This document shows, piece by piece, positions 46,320 to 58,729 of a stretch of 64,000 nt of DNA. The notes under the pieces were generated by a model. It made no database searches, was not told the DNA's origin, and worked only from the letters and a program-made list of their open reading frames with translations. Origin of the DNA: Straminergon stramineum (taxonomy: Eukaryota > Streptophyta > Bryopsida > Hypnales > Calliergonaceae); NCBI GenBank assembly GCA_963920665.1, contig OY987273.1:15254501-15318500 (forward strand), in the 5' to 3' direction. Within the stretch, counting starts at the first letter, position 1, and every line of letters begins with the position of its first letter. A program made the translations under genes and the position numbers.

Positions 46320-46940
46320 CCATCTAAATTGAACAAGAACTCAAGAAGTCAACATTTTCATAAGTTGTACCAATTTTGGTTGAATTGTTACCATACAAAT
46401 TCTAACTAGACTTGCTAGAGATCATATAGGAAAAGAAAACATAATAATATCACTTACAGATTGAAAGATTATAATCTTTGATCATGAGGGTGTAAAAACT
46501 ATGAAAATTTTTCAATTCCCTTTTTGCATGTGAACTCTAAAAAGTTGGTCACGAAAAAAATATGAGGTTATAGGGCCTAGCATGCACAACCCCAATCAAT
46601 TTATAGTTTTCCAAAATCTATTCTACAATTTTTTAAATGAATTTCTAATGTGATTTATTGTTTTTGCCTCCAAGGTCAAGTGTATTTGAGGCTCATTTCC
46701 AAGAGCCTTCAACGCTACAAGAAGTCAAGATTGCAATGGGCATCCTTGCACAAAATCTTCAATAGGAAAATCATAATCCTTTATTTTTAAGATCAACTTT
46801 TTGATCCTAAAACTAAACTTCAAAAAGAGTTCTCCCAAAATATAAACTAATCATAATAGCAATTTGGTTGGGTTTTAATGTTTTGTTGAACTTCAAAGTT
46901 TTTGAAACACCATAATTTGGTCCCTTGGGCATTTAGGGGC
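46320..46940 (+). repeat. Dispersed non-coding repeat, copy B
   Basis: About 620 bp collinear with 57270-57930. Landmarks are 'TAGAGATCATATAGGAAAAG', 'ACATAATAATATCACTT', 'TTTGATCATGAGGGTGTAAA', 'TTTGAGGCTCATTTCCAAGA' and 'TTGGGCATTTAGGGGCTAAA'. The later half also matches 10490-10830. No frame is conserved among copies. Confidence 0.7.
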
Positions 46941-48060
46941 TAAAGAGGAGAATTGACTATAAGACTATTTGACTTGAAGGTCTACAAAAAAAATTAAAAA
47001 ATAGAAAAATCATCTTTCATGAAGATGCTATAAGTCCTCAAAATGCCTATCACTTCCTCATAAGGAGTCTAAATTAAATGAATTAATGCTTTTCAAATCG
47101 ACAAAATTATATTCTCTGCAAAAAAAGATTGTATTTTCCCACTTTAGAGATTTTCAAAGAGGTTTTTCCTGCTTTTGTCCTCTATTTGGAGCTTTTGGGC
47201 CACTTTAGTCATAACTTTGGGTTTAAGGCATTGATAGTGGATTAGTGGAAAAGATTATATTCCCACAAAGCTTATGAATTTTTCTATCTTTACAAAATTA
47301 TTAGAAATTTATAATAAAAAATGAAAAATGAAAATTCATCTTGTACGTGGCTACATGCCTACCTAAAATTTCGTAATTCCATTTGAAGCACAACTTCCAC
47401 AAATTGTAACCAAAAATGGACTTCATTGAGGTTATAGAAATTGCCCTAATTCACCAAAGCTCATTTTAACACTGAGGGGATCATAGTTCTTCAGAGGCTA
47501 ATTTGAATTCAACTATTGAAGTGATAAACTTACAAAAGTTTAAGGGTTCCATTTACATTGCCTTCTTCAATATCTTCAACCATACATGATCGATTGACAA
47601 ACCAAACAATTTAAAACAAAAACTTGTCAATCCAACAACCATCAACTCAAAGAATTGAACTTCTCATAATGTCATGATTTAGTGCTTTTCATGAGAGCCA
47701 ATACAACAAAACAATGTGCAGGATTCTAACAATTTCAAAATCATTACCAATTTGAAGTTTACAACATGCTCATCAATTACAAGCGCACGTACAATTCAAA
47801 TAATATTAGCATTCATTCATGATGAAAGTGGTGCATACATGCTATATAACTATATAATCTGCATATGTACTACTTTGTGTCTACAAAAAATACAAAAACA
47901 TGAGTTATATATGACATGGACACATGGTTGAAGTTCAATATGAATTGTGGAAGTGTTCATCCAGTATCATCCAATTGAGCGAAGAAGTAAATTTCAAGAT
48001 GATTTGCGCCAAAGTACTCTTGCCCTTCGAAATTCACTCCAAATACCTCTGAAACACAAG
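46941..48060. other. Intergenic, partly dispersed repeat
   Basis: Near 47200-47330 phrases match the repeat at 8780-9140 and 56270-56660 ('CATAACTTTGGG', 'TTATATTCC', 'TTTTTCTATCTTTACAAAAT'). The rest has no supported feature. Confidence 0.4.
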
Positions 48061-48108
48061 TGCAAAATCTTTATGGGTGTACTTCACATGTGAACAGTTG
48101 GATTTGAG

Positions 48109-49092
48109 TTACAACTTGTGGTATGCCTTTGACATGCATTCCTTGTTGATATTCTGTGCTAGTTGACCAACAAAAAACCCTTCGTATTTCTTGAAAAGGC
48201 TTGGTATATTCTCCACAACTACATCTCTTCCACGTACATATGTAATGTTGGGATCCACCCACCACCACCTCCGCAAAGCTTCGTCCCACTTGTTTGTTGA
48301 AGTGAATGTATACAACGACTCCTTCGGGTCAGGAATAACGGTAGTCATCCTCCAATCACAAACTCCTATGTAAACCTGTGACTCATCTTCGGGAAAATGA
48401 AACATAATGTTGTCTAGAGAAATGTCATTGTGTAGATGTCTAACAGCATGCACCGCACTCATGATATTCAACAAAGCCCAAGTAAGCTCCATGTGTTTGT
48501 CTCTCCATCGCTTGAGACGTCCAACGACAAGGATTTCTTCTTTTGTTATACGAGGGTTATATAACAATGGAATGGATATGTTGTCTAGATAATCGTTATC
48601 CATTCTCAACATTTCACACAAAGTACCACCGTTCTACCAAAATGAATACCCTTCATTCTTTCTTGCATGGATTGCAAAGAAACGTATTACTCCATCATGT
48701 GGAATCTTCCCAACCATGGACTCAGTATTGTGTTCTAACTTGGCAAGTTCTGGACATCAACCTTCCTGGAGAGATGTTTTCGCTGCAAACTTCCATAATG
48801 GATGAATTTGAGCGCATCTTCCAATTCCAACCCTCCAAATTTTTGCATAGCCACCTCGCATGACTTTGTTACCTTGGGCAATGACCATAGTTGTTTTCGG
48901 AAGTGCTACTAGAAGGCGACAGGTATTTTGTACTTGTGCAATTCCATCCCTACTATTCCTCCAACTAATTGACCCTACTCTATTCCGGCCCCTATCAAAT
49001 GATTTGCACCTCTTTGTAAACATGTCCACTTTCATAATGACATGCTCAAAAGCTTCATCATTAGCATGGTGCTCCTTCCCCCACTTCTCCAT
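48109..49092 (-). pseudogene. Protein-kinase-like pseudogene
   Basis: One minus-strand frame runs for about 328 codons from MEKWGKEHHANDE (49092) to 48109, broken by only a TGA near 48755 and a TAG near 48623. Kinase landmarks come in order. A glycine-rich loop 'RGGYAKIWRV' is near 48835-48865, and a VAIK-like lysine 'KFAAKT' near 48780. The catalytic loop is 'HNDISLDNIMFHF' (about 48400-48440), with Asn where HRD has Arg but with the Asp and the Asn kept. 'CDW' (about 48350) sits where DFG is expected. It ends with 'WVDPNITYVRGRDV' and a helical tail. The unusual HND and D-W forms point to a divergent kinase-like family and not to a common receptor kinase. The two stops make this copy inactive. 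The substrate is unknown. It sits alone among repeats, so it may be a captured gene or a dead host gene. Confidence 0.7.
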
Positions 49093-49754
49093 CCGATTAG
49101 ACGGTCACCTCAACACATTGGGATCATTTCATTCAGAATTATGTAGACTTCGTAGTCAACATTTTCTTTTCCATATTTAAAGAAGTTAACCTTTAAATGC
49201 TCAAGCCTTTCCAAGTGTGTTTTGACTATGAAAAAAAAACATTGGCTAGTGATTATCCTCAATGAAGCAGATTATGTTTTTTCCCAAATCTAACTATAAT
49301 ATTGTATAGATGTTCATAGAGCATTTTTATTAGTATGCACACCATTTTTGAGTGCAAAATCTCCTAGGAGTTGTGAGATTATGCAAAGGAAAATATACAT
49401 TTCCTATTTTTAGTACATTGTCTTTCTACACTATGTTTCAAAAATTTGCATAAATATGTTTTTTAGGATTGGAGGTAACATAACCAACTTCAAAGAGTGT
49501 TAGTACACTAAAATGCACTTCCAAAAAACTTAATTTCACATGAAAAAAATAAAACTCATTACATAATCCACCTTGCAATTGTTGAAATGTTATTTTTGTT
49601 TATAAGTAGAAATTGCAAATAGCTTCAAATAAACACTTGCATGTTGAAATTTTCAATGGTGAAAATCATGAAAAGACTTTAAACTTTTCATTGAGACCAT
49701 TCTCAAAGCAAATGGATAAGTAAAATTTCTTAGATTTCAAATCAAATGAAATTG
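49093..49754. other. Intergenic, nothing recognised
   Basis: AT-rich gap between the kinase-like relic and element copy 4. The kinase frame does not extend into it without stops. Confidence 0.4.
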
Positions 49755-49759
49755 GCAAG

Positions 49760-52700
49760 TGTCATACGCGTAGTGGAGCGTAAGTATCATTACAACACCA
49801 AAACGTCGTAAAATGACTTGAAATATCATCCTAGGGGATTCTAGACTATTGTTGCAAGTTGAGATTATCTGTATTACCAACTTAAGCACTCTCTTCACTT
49901 CTTTTTCGGATTATTACCTTTCTGGAATCGAATCCAGATCCATTACTTTTCAAAATCCGGATCCATCACATCTCACACACACTAGTTTTTGGTGCCTTTG
50001 TTTTATCCTCAAAGGGTCCACCTTTGATCTTATAGAGAGGTAGGGACTCACCACTCGTATTCCTCACACTTTCTTCTCTCTCTAAACTACACAAAACACA
50101 CTTAGACCAATTGTTGCACTAGATTAGACTGAGAAACACTCTCACAACTTCTTGGATGGCCAATGTGGAAGGGAGGTCACTCAGAGCTGTAATCAGTCTT
50201 TTCCACTACAACAACAGATCAACAGAAACCAGAACTGATGGGGGATTGTTAGTCGTTCACTAGATTGATCCTAGAGTTTGGCAGACCTTCCAAGGAGGTT
50301 GGGATGGGGATTTTTCCGCTGGCGGTTACTTATCTCTGCACGGAACCCTCCCTGGTATTCTGGACTCACATCCATACTACTCCTTGCCAGATTTCCATTC
50401 TAGTGTTTTAAAGGCACCATGCACAAGACCGTATTTACAAGTCTAAACTACGTCATAAACGTTCCCTCCCAAATCAAATCTAGTCTCCTGAGATCTAGAT
50501 TCCTCCTTTCTTCCTCTTCTCTGTTACACTTCAACGCTCTCACAAACAAACATAGGAAAGCTAGATATATGACAGATCAATTCCCAAATGTCCACTTGGT
50601 GGCTTAGATTAAAGAAAGGATGACAAGATAACAACTACAAGTGCTAGGATGGAATGAGAGGGCAATAAACTTGCCCCTCACTTAAAACCCCCAAACAACC
50701 AAAGCTAGAAAGCCACTCGGAAATCTAGGTGACCAATGACAGACTCCTCGAGAAACTTGGAAAGTCAGATCTTACAAATCCGGAATCCAGGCCCACACTT
50801 GGAAACCTGGATTAGATTCAAAATTCAAATCCTAACTAACAGAAACCTAACTACTTCGCCTTTCGTGCCTTGTTCTGATTGCTCCCACCTTGACTTGATG
50901 GTGCTCAAATGGATGCCCTTGGAATCGCTTTCAAAGTTGCCTTTATTGAGGTCGTCCTCAATGCTGCTCGAGTCTGGATCTTCTAGATTTCCGGAGGCGA
51001 GTCTTTCCCATCCATGTCCTCCTCCTCTTCTTCTTCTTTCGATCCGGTTTGGTAATCCTCTTCCTCAAATTTCTCAATCTGAGTGACCTCCCTCTCGTCT
51101 TCTTCTCTTGGAGAGGTGTCATCAAAAACGATGAGTGTCATCTCCTTCCTTGATTGAGGTTGCAACATATGCTCAAAGCTTTCCGGTTGAGTCCTAGCTG
51201 GATTCATCAGTCCTCCAATCCAGTCTGCTAGATCACTTTGGGTAAGCACCCTGGGTGCTTCAAGGGTCTCCTTCTCTAGAAGACGGATTGTCAGATTTGG
51301 TAGTGAGATCGTAACTTTTGGTGGAGCTAACTCGTGTGATGCGTCCAATTGCTTGGTGGCTCTCGTGTTGTCTTCACGCTCCCCCTGATGGTCTTCTCTA
51401 GCTGAGTTGAGAAGGGCTCTATTGAATGTTGGAGAGTCTCTTTAGGGACTTCCGGTCTAGCCGGTAGTGGCATTGATGCTCTCAACTTCACTAGAGTTTC
51501 TGTGTCAAAGTGGGTTTCTGGAAAGTTGGAAAAATCCATGACATGGTCCGGATCAATCCGCCCCAAGAGCTAGCGCATCTCCTTCAGCACGGAATCCATC
51601 CTTGATGAGAAGTCCACTAGGATTTGGATCACCTTGGATCCAATGAGATGTCCTTCCTTTACAAGTTGGTTTTGGACGAGAGCGGCCTTAACGACAAGAT
51701 CTACAGGTGTATCCACCAGACTGGATAGGTTCTTGACTAGCTATAGAGCTTCCTTCTCCCTGTGCTTTGCTATGGCTAACTCCCCTTGTGCCCAACTCAA
51801 CCTAGCTTGAAGATCTGTCTTCTCCTTCTCTAGACTTTCAATCTGCTTCTCTTTCCTCCCCAGATCTTTCAGATTTGGAAGTGTCTTCACAACGTCAAGT
51901 ATGTCCTCTGGCTCAACCTTCAACTCCTTGCCGATCTTCTTTAGATAATTCGCCAAATTCTCATGGTATTCCTACGCTTGCAAGACCTAGTTGAATCCGG
52001 TTTTGAAGAACCCGAAAATGTCTTCTTCTTCCTCCTCCGGAACCTTCTCTTGAGTAGGGAGTTTTCCTCATGAAACTAGATAGGTGGATTTCCTTTGCCT
52101 CCGATCCAGGAGCTGCTCCTCCTCTTCCGGCTCTTCTTCTTCCTCAAATGCCGGCTGCTCCACCTCCACTTCTTCTGTGAGGCCGTAGTGCAAGATGGAA
52201 GATTCGGTGGTGTAATCTACCATTTCTGTATCACTCAAGAGTTCCGCATGATGGTAGAGGTGGAACAGGTAAGGACCAATTGGGTTGGTCTTTGCCTTTC
52301 CTACATTGGCGACAAGTTTGGAGACTACGGCTCCAATAACTTTGCCCTAGTTGACCGGTCTACCCTTCATGGCACCAAAAATGGTGTTGGCTATTGTAAT
52401 CGTAACCCGAGTAGGCTTTTCCGGATAAAAGATTAGTATTAGAAATTATAGGACTTGTTTTTGCCTCGCATCTAGACAGTCGCTGATGGCATACCCCTCC
52501 TTGGAATGGGTTGCATTTCTAAATTTTCCTACCGCGAACTTATCCGTTCATGAGGCTAATCCGGATCCCTTTTTGGAGAATCCGTATACCTTGGCCCAAA
52601 CCTCATTGGTCCAAGTTTCAGGTTGCCCCCTTATTGTCAACTCATACTAATTTGGAGCTCCTACAATGAGCTCCTGAATCATTTGGTCATTCTTCACTAT

Positions 52701-53280
52701 CCATGGCCTCAAGAACAAGTCGACACATCCTATCTCACTCAAGTCATCTTCTAGCTGCGACCGCTCTCTCAGCCTTTCCGGAATGGTCGGATAGACGATT
52801 CGTGCCGTCACTAATGGTTTCCGGATATCTCCCTCCACCATCAAAAACTGAAACTAAGATAAGATATGGTGAAGACAACCAGCAAGTAGTTCCTAAATCG
52901 ATCACTATCTCACCACTTTTTCTCTCAACTATACGAGCGCAAGACTACTGCGAAAGAAAGAGGAAGAAGGAATAGGAGTGGCGGGATTAAGTGCCCGTCA
53001 TCTTACCAACTGTTCCAAAAGCGGACCGTTTACTTGTAACGAATCCCTAGATTCCTAGACCGAGACTCTAGACCATAGGCTATCACTATCCAAGTTTTCG
53101 GAATCCACATCCCTCCTGGATCCTTTTATGGAACACCTAGATCATCCTCTCAGTCTTAATCCAATGTTTATGCTAAGAGGATCCTACTTTTGTTTGCTTA
53201 TTGGAAATTTTGAAAAATTCTATACTATTATAAACTATTTCATACTAACCCAGTGGATTGTGAGTTTTTGTCTTGCGACA
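49760..53280 (-). mobile_element. 3.5-kb ORF-bearing TG...CA element, copy 4
   Basis: From TGTCATACGCGTAG (49760) to GTCTTGCGACA (53280), 3521 bp, flanked by GCAAG and CCAAG (a 5-bp duplication with one change). It has the same orientation and layout as copy 1, and the two can be aligned along almost their whole length, including the non-coding tail ('GGGGATTCTAG', 'GGTAGGGACTCACCACTCGT', 'TTTTAAAGGCACCATGCAC'). No internal LTR pair or pol domain is present. Independent flanks show that it inserted separately from copy 1 and is not a segmental duplication. Confidence 0.8.
50851..52844 (-). pseudogene. Element ORF copy 4
   Basis: The ORF runs from near ATG 52844 (MMVEGDIRKPLV) to TAG 50851 after 'GGSNQNKARKAK'. 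The order of features is that of copy 1: 'PTIPERLRERSQLEDDLSEI', 'DQMIQELIVGAPN' followed by a TAG where copy 2 has CAG, 'VGAMK'-type core and 'YLFHLYHHAELL', a Glu-rich linker, the coiled coil 'RKEKQIESLEKEKTDLQARL', 'RIDPDHVMDFSNFPETHFD', and the acidic 'EEEEEDMDG' tail. Stops are scattered, many of them TAG. Open pieces remain at 52844-52647, 51956-51741, 51566-51327 and 51348-50983. Confidence 0.7.
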
Positions 53281-53976
53281 CCAAGCTTTGCATAAAGCCA
53301 AGAAATGAAGTAAAATTAGTGAGCTTTATACTCCACTTTTAGTACACATATGGCTTTGAAGACCTCTCCATAATTGAATATGTACTTTTCTCAATGAAAT
53401 ATGAAAGTTTTCCATAATTAACCCTCAAAACTGCCCGAATTTTTTTTTAAAATGGTCATAGGAATTTCACTGCCTACACAAAAATGGGCCTAAAATTTCA
53501 AATCGACCATATATGGTTGACTGGGCAGTTAGGGGTTAAAGCCTTATCATTTAGAAAATAAATTAGATACTTCTATGGTATCACCTCTACAATTATACTC
53601 TACAAAATTTCAATGTCCTTATCACATCATTAAATTGCTTCATAAATTGAGGAAGTTCTGGTTTTTCATGGACTTCTAGGAATGTAGTTAAGTAAAAAAG
53701 TTGAAAAGTTCATCTAATTACTTGAATTTAATCCATTTATCATGAATTTTTGAGATCCATTTGAGCATTCACCTCCGAGTGAGAAAACTCCACATTTCAA
53801 AATCTAATATGCATGCAAGATTTGTATTTGTGGACAATGACATCATTAGATAGTGACATCATAGTCCTATGATTGTCATTGTTTACACTTCAACAATATT
53901 AGAAAATTTGTAACCTACCTCTACATCAAAAAACATCTTATATTGTTCTACCAAAGTAACCAAACTACACTCTATT
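53281..53976. other. Intergenic, nothing recognised
   Basis: AT-rich. The phrase 'GGGCAGTTAGGGGTTAAAGC' near 53523 recalls the dispersed repeats at 46.9 and 57.9 kb. No coding signal. Confidence 0.4.
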
Positions 53977-54969
53977 TTATTCTGAATCAGAACTACTATC
54001 ATCATTTTGATCGTGAGGCGTGGAATTGGAGCCTCCATATGGCCCATATCTGCTTGACCTTCCTCCTTGTCCATAATTTCCAAAGTATGGACCTCCAAAT
54101 GTTGGAGAAGGAGGTGGTGCATTCTCATGTGACCCTCCTCCTTGTCCATAATTTATGTAGTATGGACCTCCAAATGGTGGAGGAGGAGGTGGTGCATTCT
54201 CCTCTAACCCTCTAGTCCCTCGTTGACTTGAACCACTATAGTATGAGCTTTTGGGAGGCCCATATGAATCTTGCCCCCCCATCCATGGATAATATTGCAA
54301 GCCATTGTGTTAAGAACCACCATAGTCCGTGTACCTTGTGCTTCCATGGCCTCCTACATTTCGAAAGTCATCGCGAGGATCTTTGCTGAATCGTGAACTT
54401 CCTCCTCTATATTGCGAGCGACGTGCATCACGATCATGATGGGGTGGTGATGATTGTTGACATGGTCGACCCTAATCCACCACACTATTTCTCATTGTTT
54501 CTCTCATTTGATTGTGGAAGTTGATGTCTCTATGTTCATTTCGGCAGTCGTGCCTCTCTAGAAGGGGAGGTGGAGGTGGCAAGTCTTCTTCATCATTGTA
54601 TTCATTATCATCATCATCCTCTGCATCAGGCATTGGTTCCAATGAAAACCCAAATTGACCACGATTAGACCAGCCTGGTTGGCAATTGCTTGGGCCAACC
54701 CAATTGGTGTCTATCACTGCCTTATCACAAGTCATTTTGGACTTTTTGTCCTTCCCTATAACTATATGCCAATCAACATCTCTTTAGAGTACAATCTTTG
54801 CCCAAACCATGGCCATGGTGGAATAGTTCATGATAATTGGTTTAGAGGCACCTAAATTGCAAGCTACCCAAATCTCTTCATACCAATCCATGTCTTGTGA
54901 TTTCCCCTTTGTACTCTTTTTGAAAGGATTGGAAATTCCTTGGGAAGGCATGGTAACCTGTCTTGCCAT
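53977..54969 (-). pseudogene. Unrecognised relic with Pro/Gly/Tyr-rich C-terminus
   Basis: It starts at ATG 54969 (MARQVTMPSQGISNPFKK) and ends at TAA 53977, about 330 codons in one frame with three stops (TAA near 54784, TAG near 54471, TAA near 54309). All three are one C-to-T change away from Gln. The N-terminal half has 'MDWYEEIWVACNLGASKPII' and 'STMAMVWAKI'. An acidic patch 'AEDDDDNEYNDEEDLPPPPP' follows, then Arg/Ser-rich sequence, then a repeated block 'ENAPPPPPPFGGPYYINYGQ' and 'ENAPPPSPTFGGPYFGNYGQ', ending 'DDSSSDSE'. The low-complexity tail resembles those of transposon-encoded or RNA-binding proteins, but I cannot name a family. Upstream lies a GC-rich stretch (55080-55435). Confidence 0.55.
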
Positions 54970-55079
54970 CTCTTAATCCAAAGATTGAATGAGAAGTTTA
55001 TAAATTTGAAAATTTAGAAGGTGATGAAAAATTATGAGTCAATGAGTTAATTCATTCACAATTGAAGTCCAAGTCGGAT

Positions 55080-55435
55080 GGGGCGCGAAGATACCAATTG
55101 ACATTGGATCAACCTACTCCGGAAGGCAAACAATTGTGCGGACTATGCCGTCCACGCCTCCCTTTATATCATCTACCTAGGCCGATGTTGCTGTCTGAAT
55201 CGAATAGGCAGACAATAGATAGAAAGATCTAGCGGCCAGAATGCCTCAGCCTATTACATTGCACAACCCAAACAATTGGAGTGGATGGGAGGTCAGCCAC
55301 TCAGCCCGGTGGATGGCCCACTAGCGGATGGGCGGTTGACGAACATGCAAACGGGGGACAAGTTGATGGGCAGATTAGTTGATGGGCAGATTAGTTGATG
55401 GGCGGACGGGCGGAGGAAGGGCGGGGCTCATTCTT
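55080..55435. other. GC-rich stretch upstream of the 54.97-kb relic
   Basis: This is one of the few GC-rich stretches in the window, full of GGATGGGCGG words on the plus strand. It includes the 16-bp repeat at 55361. Lying just 5' of the relic ORF, it may be that element's terminal or promoter region. Similar words occur upstream of the ORFs at 46251 and 62291. Confidence 0.4.
55361..55408. repeat. 16-bp tandem repeat, three copies
   Basis: AGTTGATGGGCAGATT occurs twice in exact tandem (55361, 55377) and a third time with changes (55393, AGTTGATGGGCGGACG). Confidence 0.85.
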
Positions 55436-56269
55436 CTAATGCATAGTTAGTGAATCTTCAAAGTTCAAACAATCAAACTACGGAATGAAAGACGGAAAGC
55501 AAATTCAACAGAGACTTGACGGATCCAATTTTAACTTTACAAATCCCATTTCAAATTTTTTCATTAGAAATCTAAAGTGCATCTTCGTTGTAAATCATTT
55601 TTTCCACAAACATTAAAGTCCATAACACCAAAAACGAAGTACGACTCTATTTGCAACACATAACCCCTTGAGTTTGCAAACCATTGTTTCATAAGAAACC
55701 ACTCAAAATTGACACTTACATTAGTTACATAGCATTGATAAATAATAATAGTGAAGAGCCAAAGAATTATTTTTTTAAATTTAGGGGCGAGGGAATGTTT
55801 CACTATTTGCATCTTTTATTATAGTACCATGACAAACTGAAAATGACAATGTGTGGAAGAATCTTTAAAGCCTTCGACAATATTAGATTGCAACATTGTG
55901 ATATGTAAAGTGAACGAAACATGGTTTTCCATTTCTGCATATTTCACTATTATATTTATTAATTACGCAGACTTTGAGCCCCTTTCACTTCAATTTTTAT
56001 TTATTATAATGGACGGCTTGAAATTTATTATTTTTTTAATGAAGGGTTTAGAATTACTAACTCTACATGAATGCATGATCAAAGTGTGAATTAAATATAT
56101 CAACAAAGACACTCAAAGTTTCACTCTTAGAAAATTTGTTCGCTACATGTAGGTTAAAGATTCTAGGACATTCTAACTAATTAACAAACGCTAATGTGAA
56201 TTGTGAGATTGTTATGCCAATGAGTGTGCTCTCTTTTGGGAGCGTGAGGATAGAAAATCATTCATCCTA
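55436..56269. other. Intergenic, nothing recognised
   Basis: AT-rich with short frames only. Confidence 0.4.
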
Positions 56270-56660
56270 AAATGGAGGTTACCCCTAAAGGACCATTGTC
56301 CCCTTGTGGGACAAAATGGATTTCGGGCAAGTTCCTACTTCCTAGGACCTCAATTTTTATTGAAACTTTTTTAAACTTTCTTATAAGATAGAAAAAAGGA
56401 TTAGGTTCATGCCTTTCTGGGAATATAAGTTTTATTTGAATCGGTGCCCAAGAGCAAAAGTTATGCCATCTTAAACATAATTTTCACGTCACTAGGCAGA
56501 AAAATAAATTCACAAAAATTTGAAATTATATTTTTCAAATTTTTTGCTCTTAGAAATGATATTCTTATCTACATGTCAAGCTTTGATTCATTCCATGTAC
56601 ATTGGTGATGTGAAAGTTATGAACAATCTTGTTTTTTGGGCAATTTGAGCATCTCCTTGA
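56270..56660 (-). repeat. Dispersed non-coding repeat, inverted copy of 8780-9140
   Basis: 'CCCCTAAAGGACCATTGTCC' and 'TTCTTATAAGATAGAAAAA' are the reverse complements of words in 8780-9140, in matching order. Diverged and non-coding. Confidence 0.6.
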
Positions 56661-57269
56661 AAAAATAACTTTGAATGCTAATATATTTCGATCTACATGG
56701 TCCTAAACCCTGAAATTTTTACCACTTGGTTTGAGACAAGGAAAGTACAAGATCCTATTGTTAGATTAAAAAAAAAATACTCTTTTAGTTCTCTAGCATG
56801 AGCACAACAGAAATGACGTTTTTGAGTGTTTTTTCACCAAAAATTGGCCTTGGTCCTTTAGGGGTTAACTAATGAATTCTACGAATTATTTAATTCAGAA
56901 CATGCTCTAATTGCTTAGAAATTAAGGTTCTCTCTAAGTTTTACAAAAGAAATCTAAGATGTAATGATTTAAAGCATTTTATGTACGTAAAAATACATCT
57001 TTTTTGAAATCTTTTGGTTTAAATCTAAGGTCCTTTGAGGATTTTTTTGTGAATGCCAAACTAAAAGTTTAAAAATCAAAATTAAGGCTTCTTTAGGTGT
57101 TGTGTAGTTGGGTCAATGTATTATAACTTTTTCTCCCGTATAAGGATTGAGAGAACAATAACATTTTAGATTTTTAGATTTCTAGGAAAGGTGATGTGTT
57201 TATCTATTATTCTATCTTAACCCCTAAATGCCCAAGGCTTGTGTGGAGCTTCTTGAAATTTGCTCTAAA

Positions 57270-57930
57270 TTGAACACAAACTCAACATTTTAATAAATTA
57301 TACCAATTTCATTTAAATTGTAATGGTACAAATTCAAACTAGACATGTTAGAGATCACATAGGAAAAAAAAACATAATAATATCACTTTTAGAACGAATG
57401 ATTTGAATGTTTGATCATGAAGGTGTAAAAAATATGAAAATTTTTCATTTCTCTATTTGCATGTAAATTTTCAAAAGTTCGTCACTAAATGACTAAAAGA
57501 ATTATAGGGCTTAGCAAGTTAGCATGCACAAATCCAATGAACTCATATCTTTTCAAAAATCTGAAAAATCAAAATCTTATCTTTGATTTTTTTAAATGAA
57601 TTTCTAAAGCGATTTTTCTTGAAAGACCTTAGATCTAGTGTATTTGAAGCTGATTTCCAAGAGCCCTCAACACCACGGGAAGTGAAGATTGCAATAAGCA
57701 TCCTTGCACAAAGTCTTCAGTAGAAAAAACAAAATCATTCATTTTTAAGATAATAAGATCAGCTTGTTCACCTTGTTGATCCTAAAATGAGACTCCAAAA
57801 ATAATTTTCTACAAATAATTAAAATATAAACTACTAATAATAGCAATTTGGTATTTTGGTTCGATTTTATTTAACTTCAAAGTTTTCGGAACACCTGAAT
57901 TTTGTGCTTCGGGCATTTAGGGTTTAAAAG
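57270..57930 (+). repeat. Dispersed non-coding repeat, copy C
   Basis: Collinear with 46320-46940 over about 650 bp (see that entry for landmarks). The stretch 56660-57270 between this and the inverted repeat has no separate feature that I can support. Confidence 0.7.
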
Positions 57931-58452
57931 GAACTTTAATCAAATCCTATCAAACAATAAATTCATTAAAACATGGCTGAAATCCATCTTGCTAAATGAC
58001 GAAACAATAGAACTTTAAGAATTCAAAATACTTAAGTTAATCTCACCCTTAAACCTTATAATCTTTCACTTCATCATTCATCAATGATATTGTGGCTTTT
58101 CTGATTTTATAACCTTTGCAATCTCCATTGTCCAACATATCTAGTTTATACAAAATAAATCAAATAGTTTTCAATTTTGAACCCAAATTTGCAATCTTCT
58201 AATAATGATGTCATTTGCTAAAATGGAGTAGGTAAGGGTTCAAGGGTTAGTAGGGTTTAGGGTTTAGAGTTTCACCCTAAACTAGTAAACTTCAAGCTCT
58301 CTAAATTCATACTTGAATTTTTGTAATAACTTCTCTATTTATATTTCTAATTTGCTTGATTAAAGGCAAAAACATTGGATACTGAAACTTTCTAATTGTA
58401 GGGTATTAAGAAGAATCTAAATGGCTGGAAAAATGTGTTTCAAAGAATCTGA
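57931..58452. other. Intergenic, nothing recognised
   Basis: AT-rich. A short GGTTTAGGGTTTAGAG run near 58255 resembles plant telomere-type sequence but is only about two units, too short to call. Confidence 0.4.
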
Positions 58453-58713
58453 TGCTTTGTCGCGACGTGAAACTTTATTTTTTTGTGGTTTACCTAGGAA
58501 AACTAACCAAAAACCCAAACGTAGGTATCCGGATCTAGCTTGAGAACCATCGAAAGCTAAAATAGAGAAGGAAAATGAGATAGTGGATGGATCAGCTCTA
58601 ATCTGGTCCCAGTAGGAGAACAGATGAGAACATAAGTCTGACAAGATAGGGGATGGACCGTATATTAGGAGGACTGGATCCGGAATAGGTCATGATGGGG
58701 TAATAGGGGTCCA

Positions 58714-58729
58714 ATAATTATATAAGGGC
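58714..58729 (+). promoter_or_regulatory. TATA-like box of element copy 5
   Basis: AATTATATAAGGGCTGG lies about 255 bp inside the left end and about 200 bp before the proposed ATG. It is further in than in copies 1 and 3, consistent with a divergent 5' region. Confidence 0.45.

Noticed and set aside
53977..54969. hAT transposase
   Set aside because: No BED zinc finger, catalytic or dimerisation motif is visible. The acidic and Gly/Tyr-rich features alone do not support it.
58250..58275. Telomere-like GGTTTAGGGTTTAG run
   Set aside because: It has only about two units and no array. Such short runs occur by chance in plant DNA.
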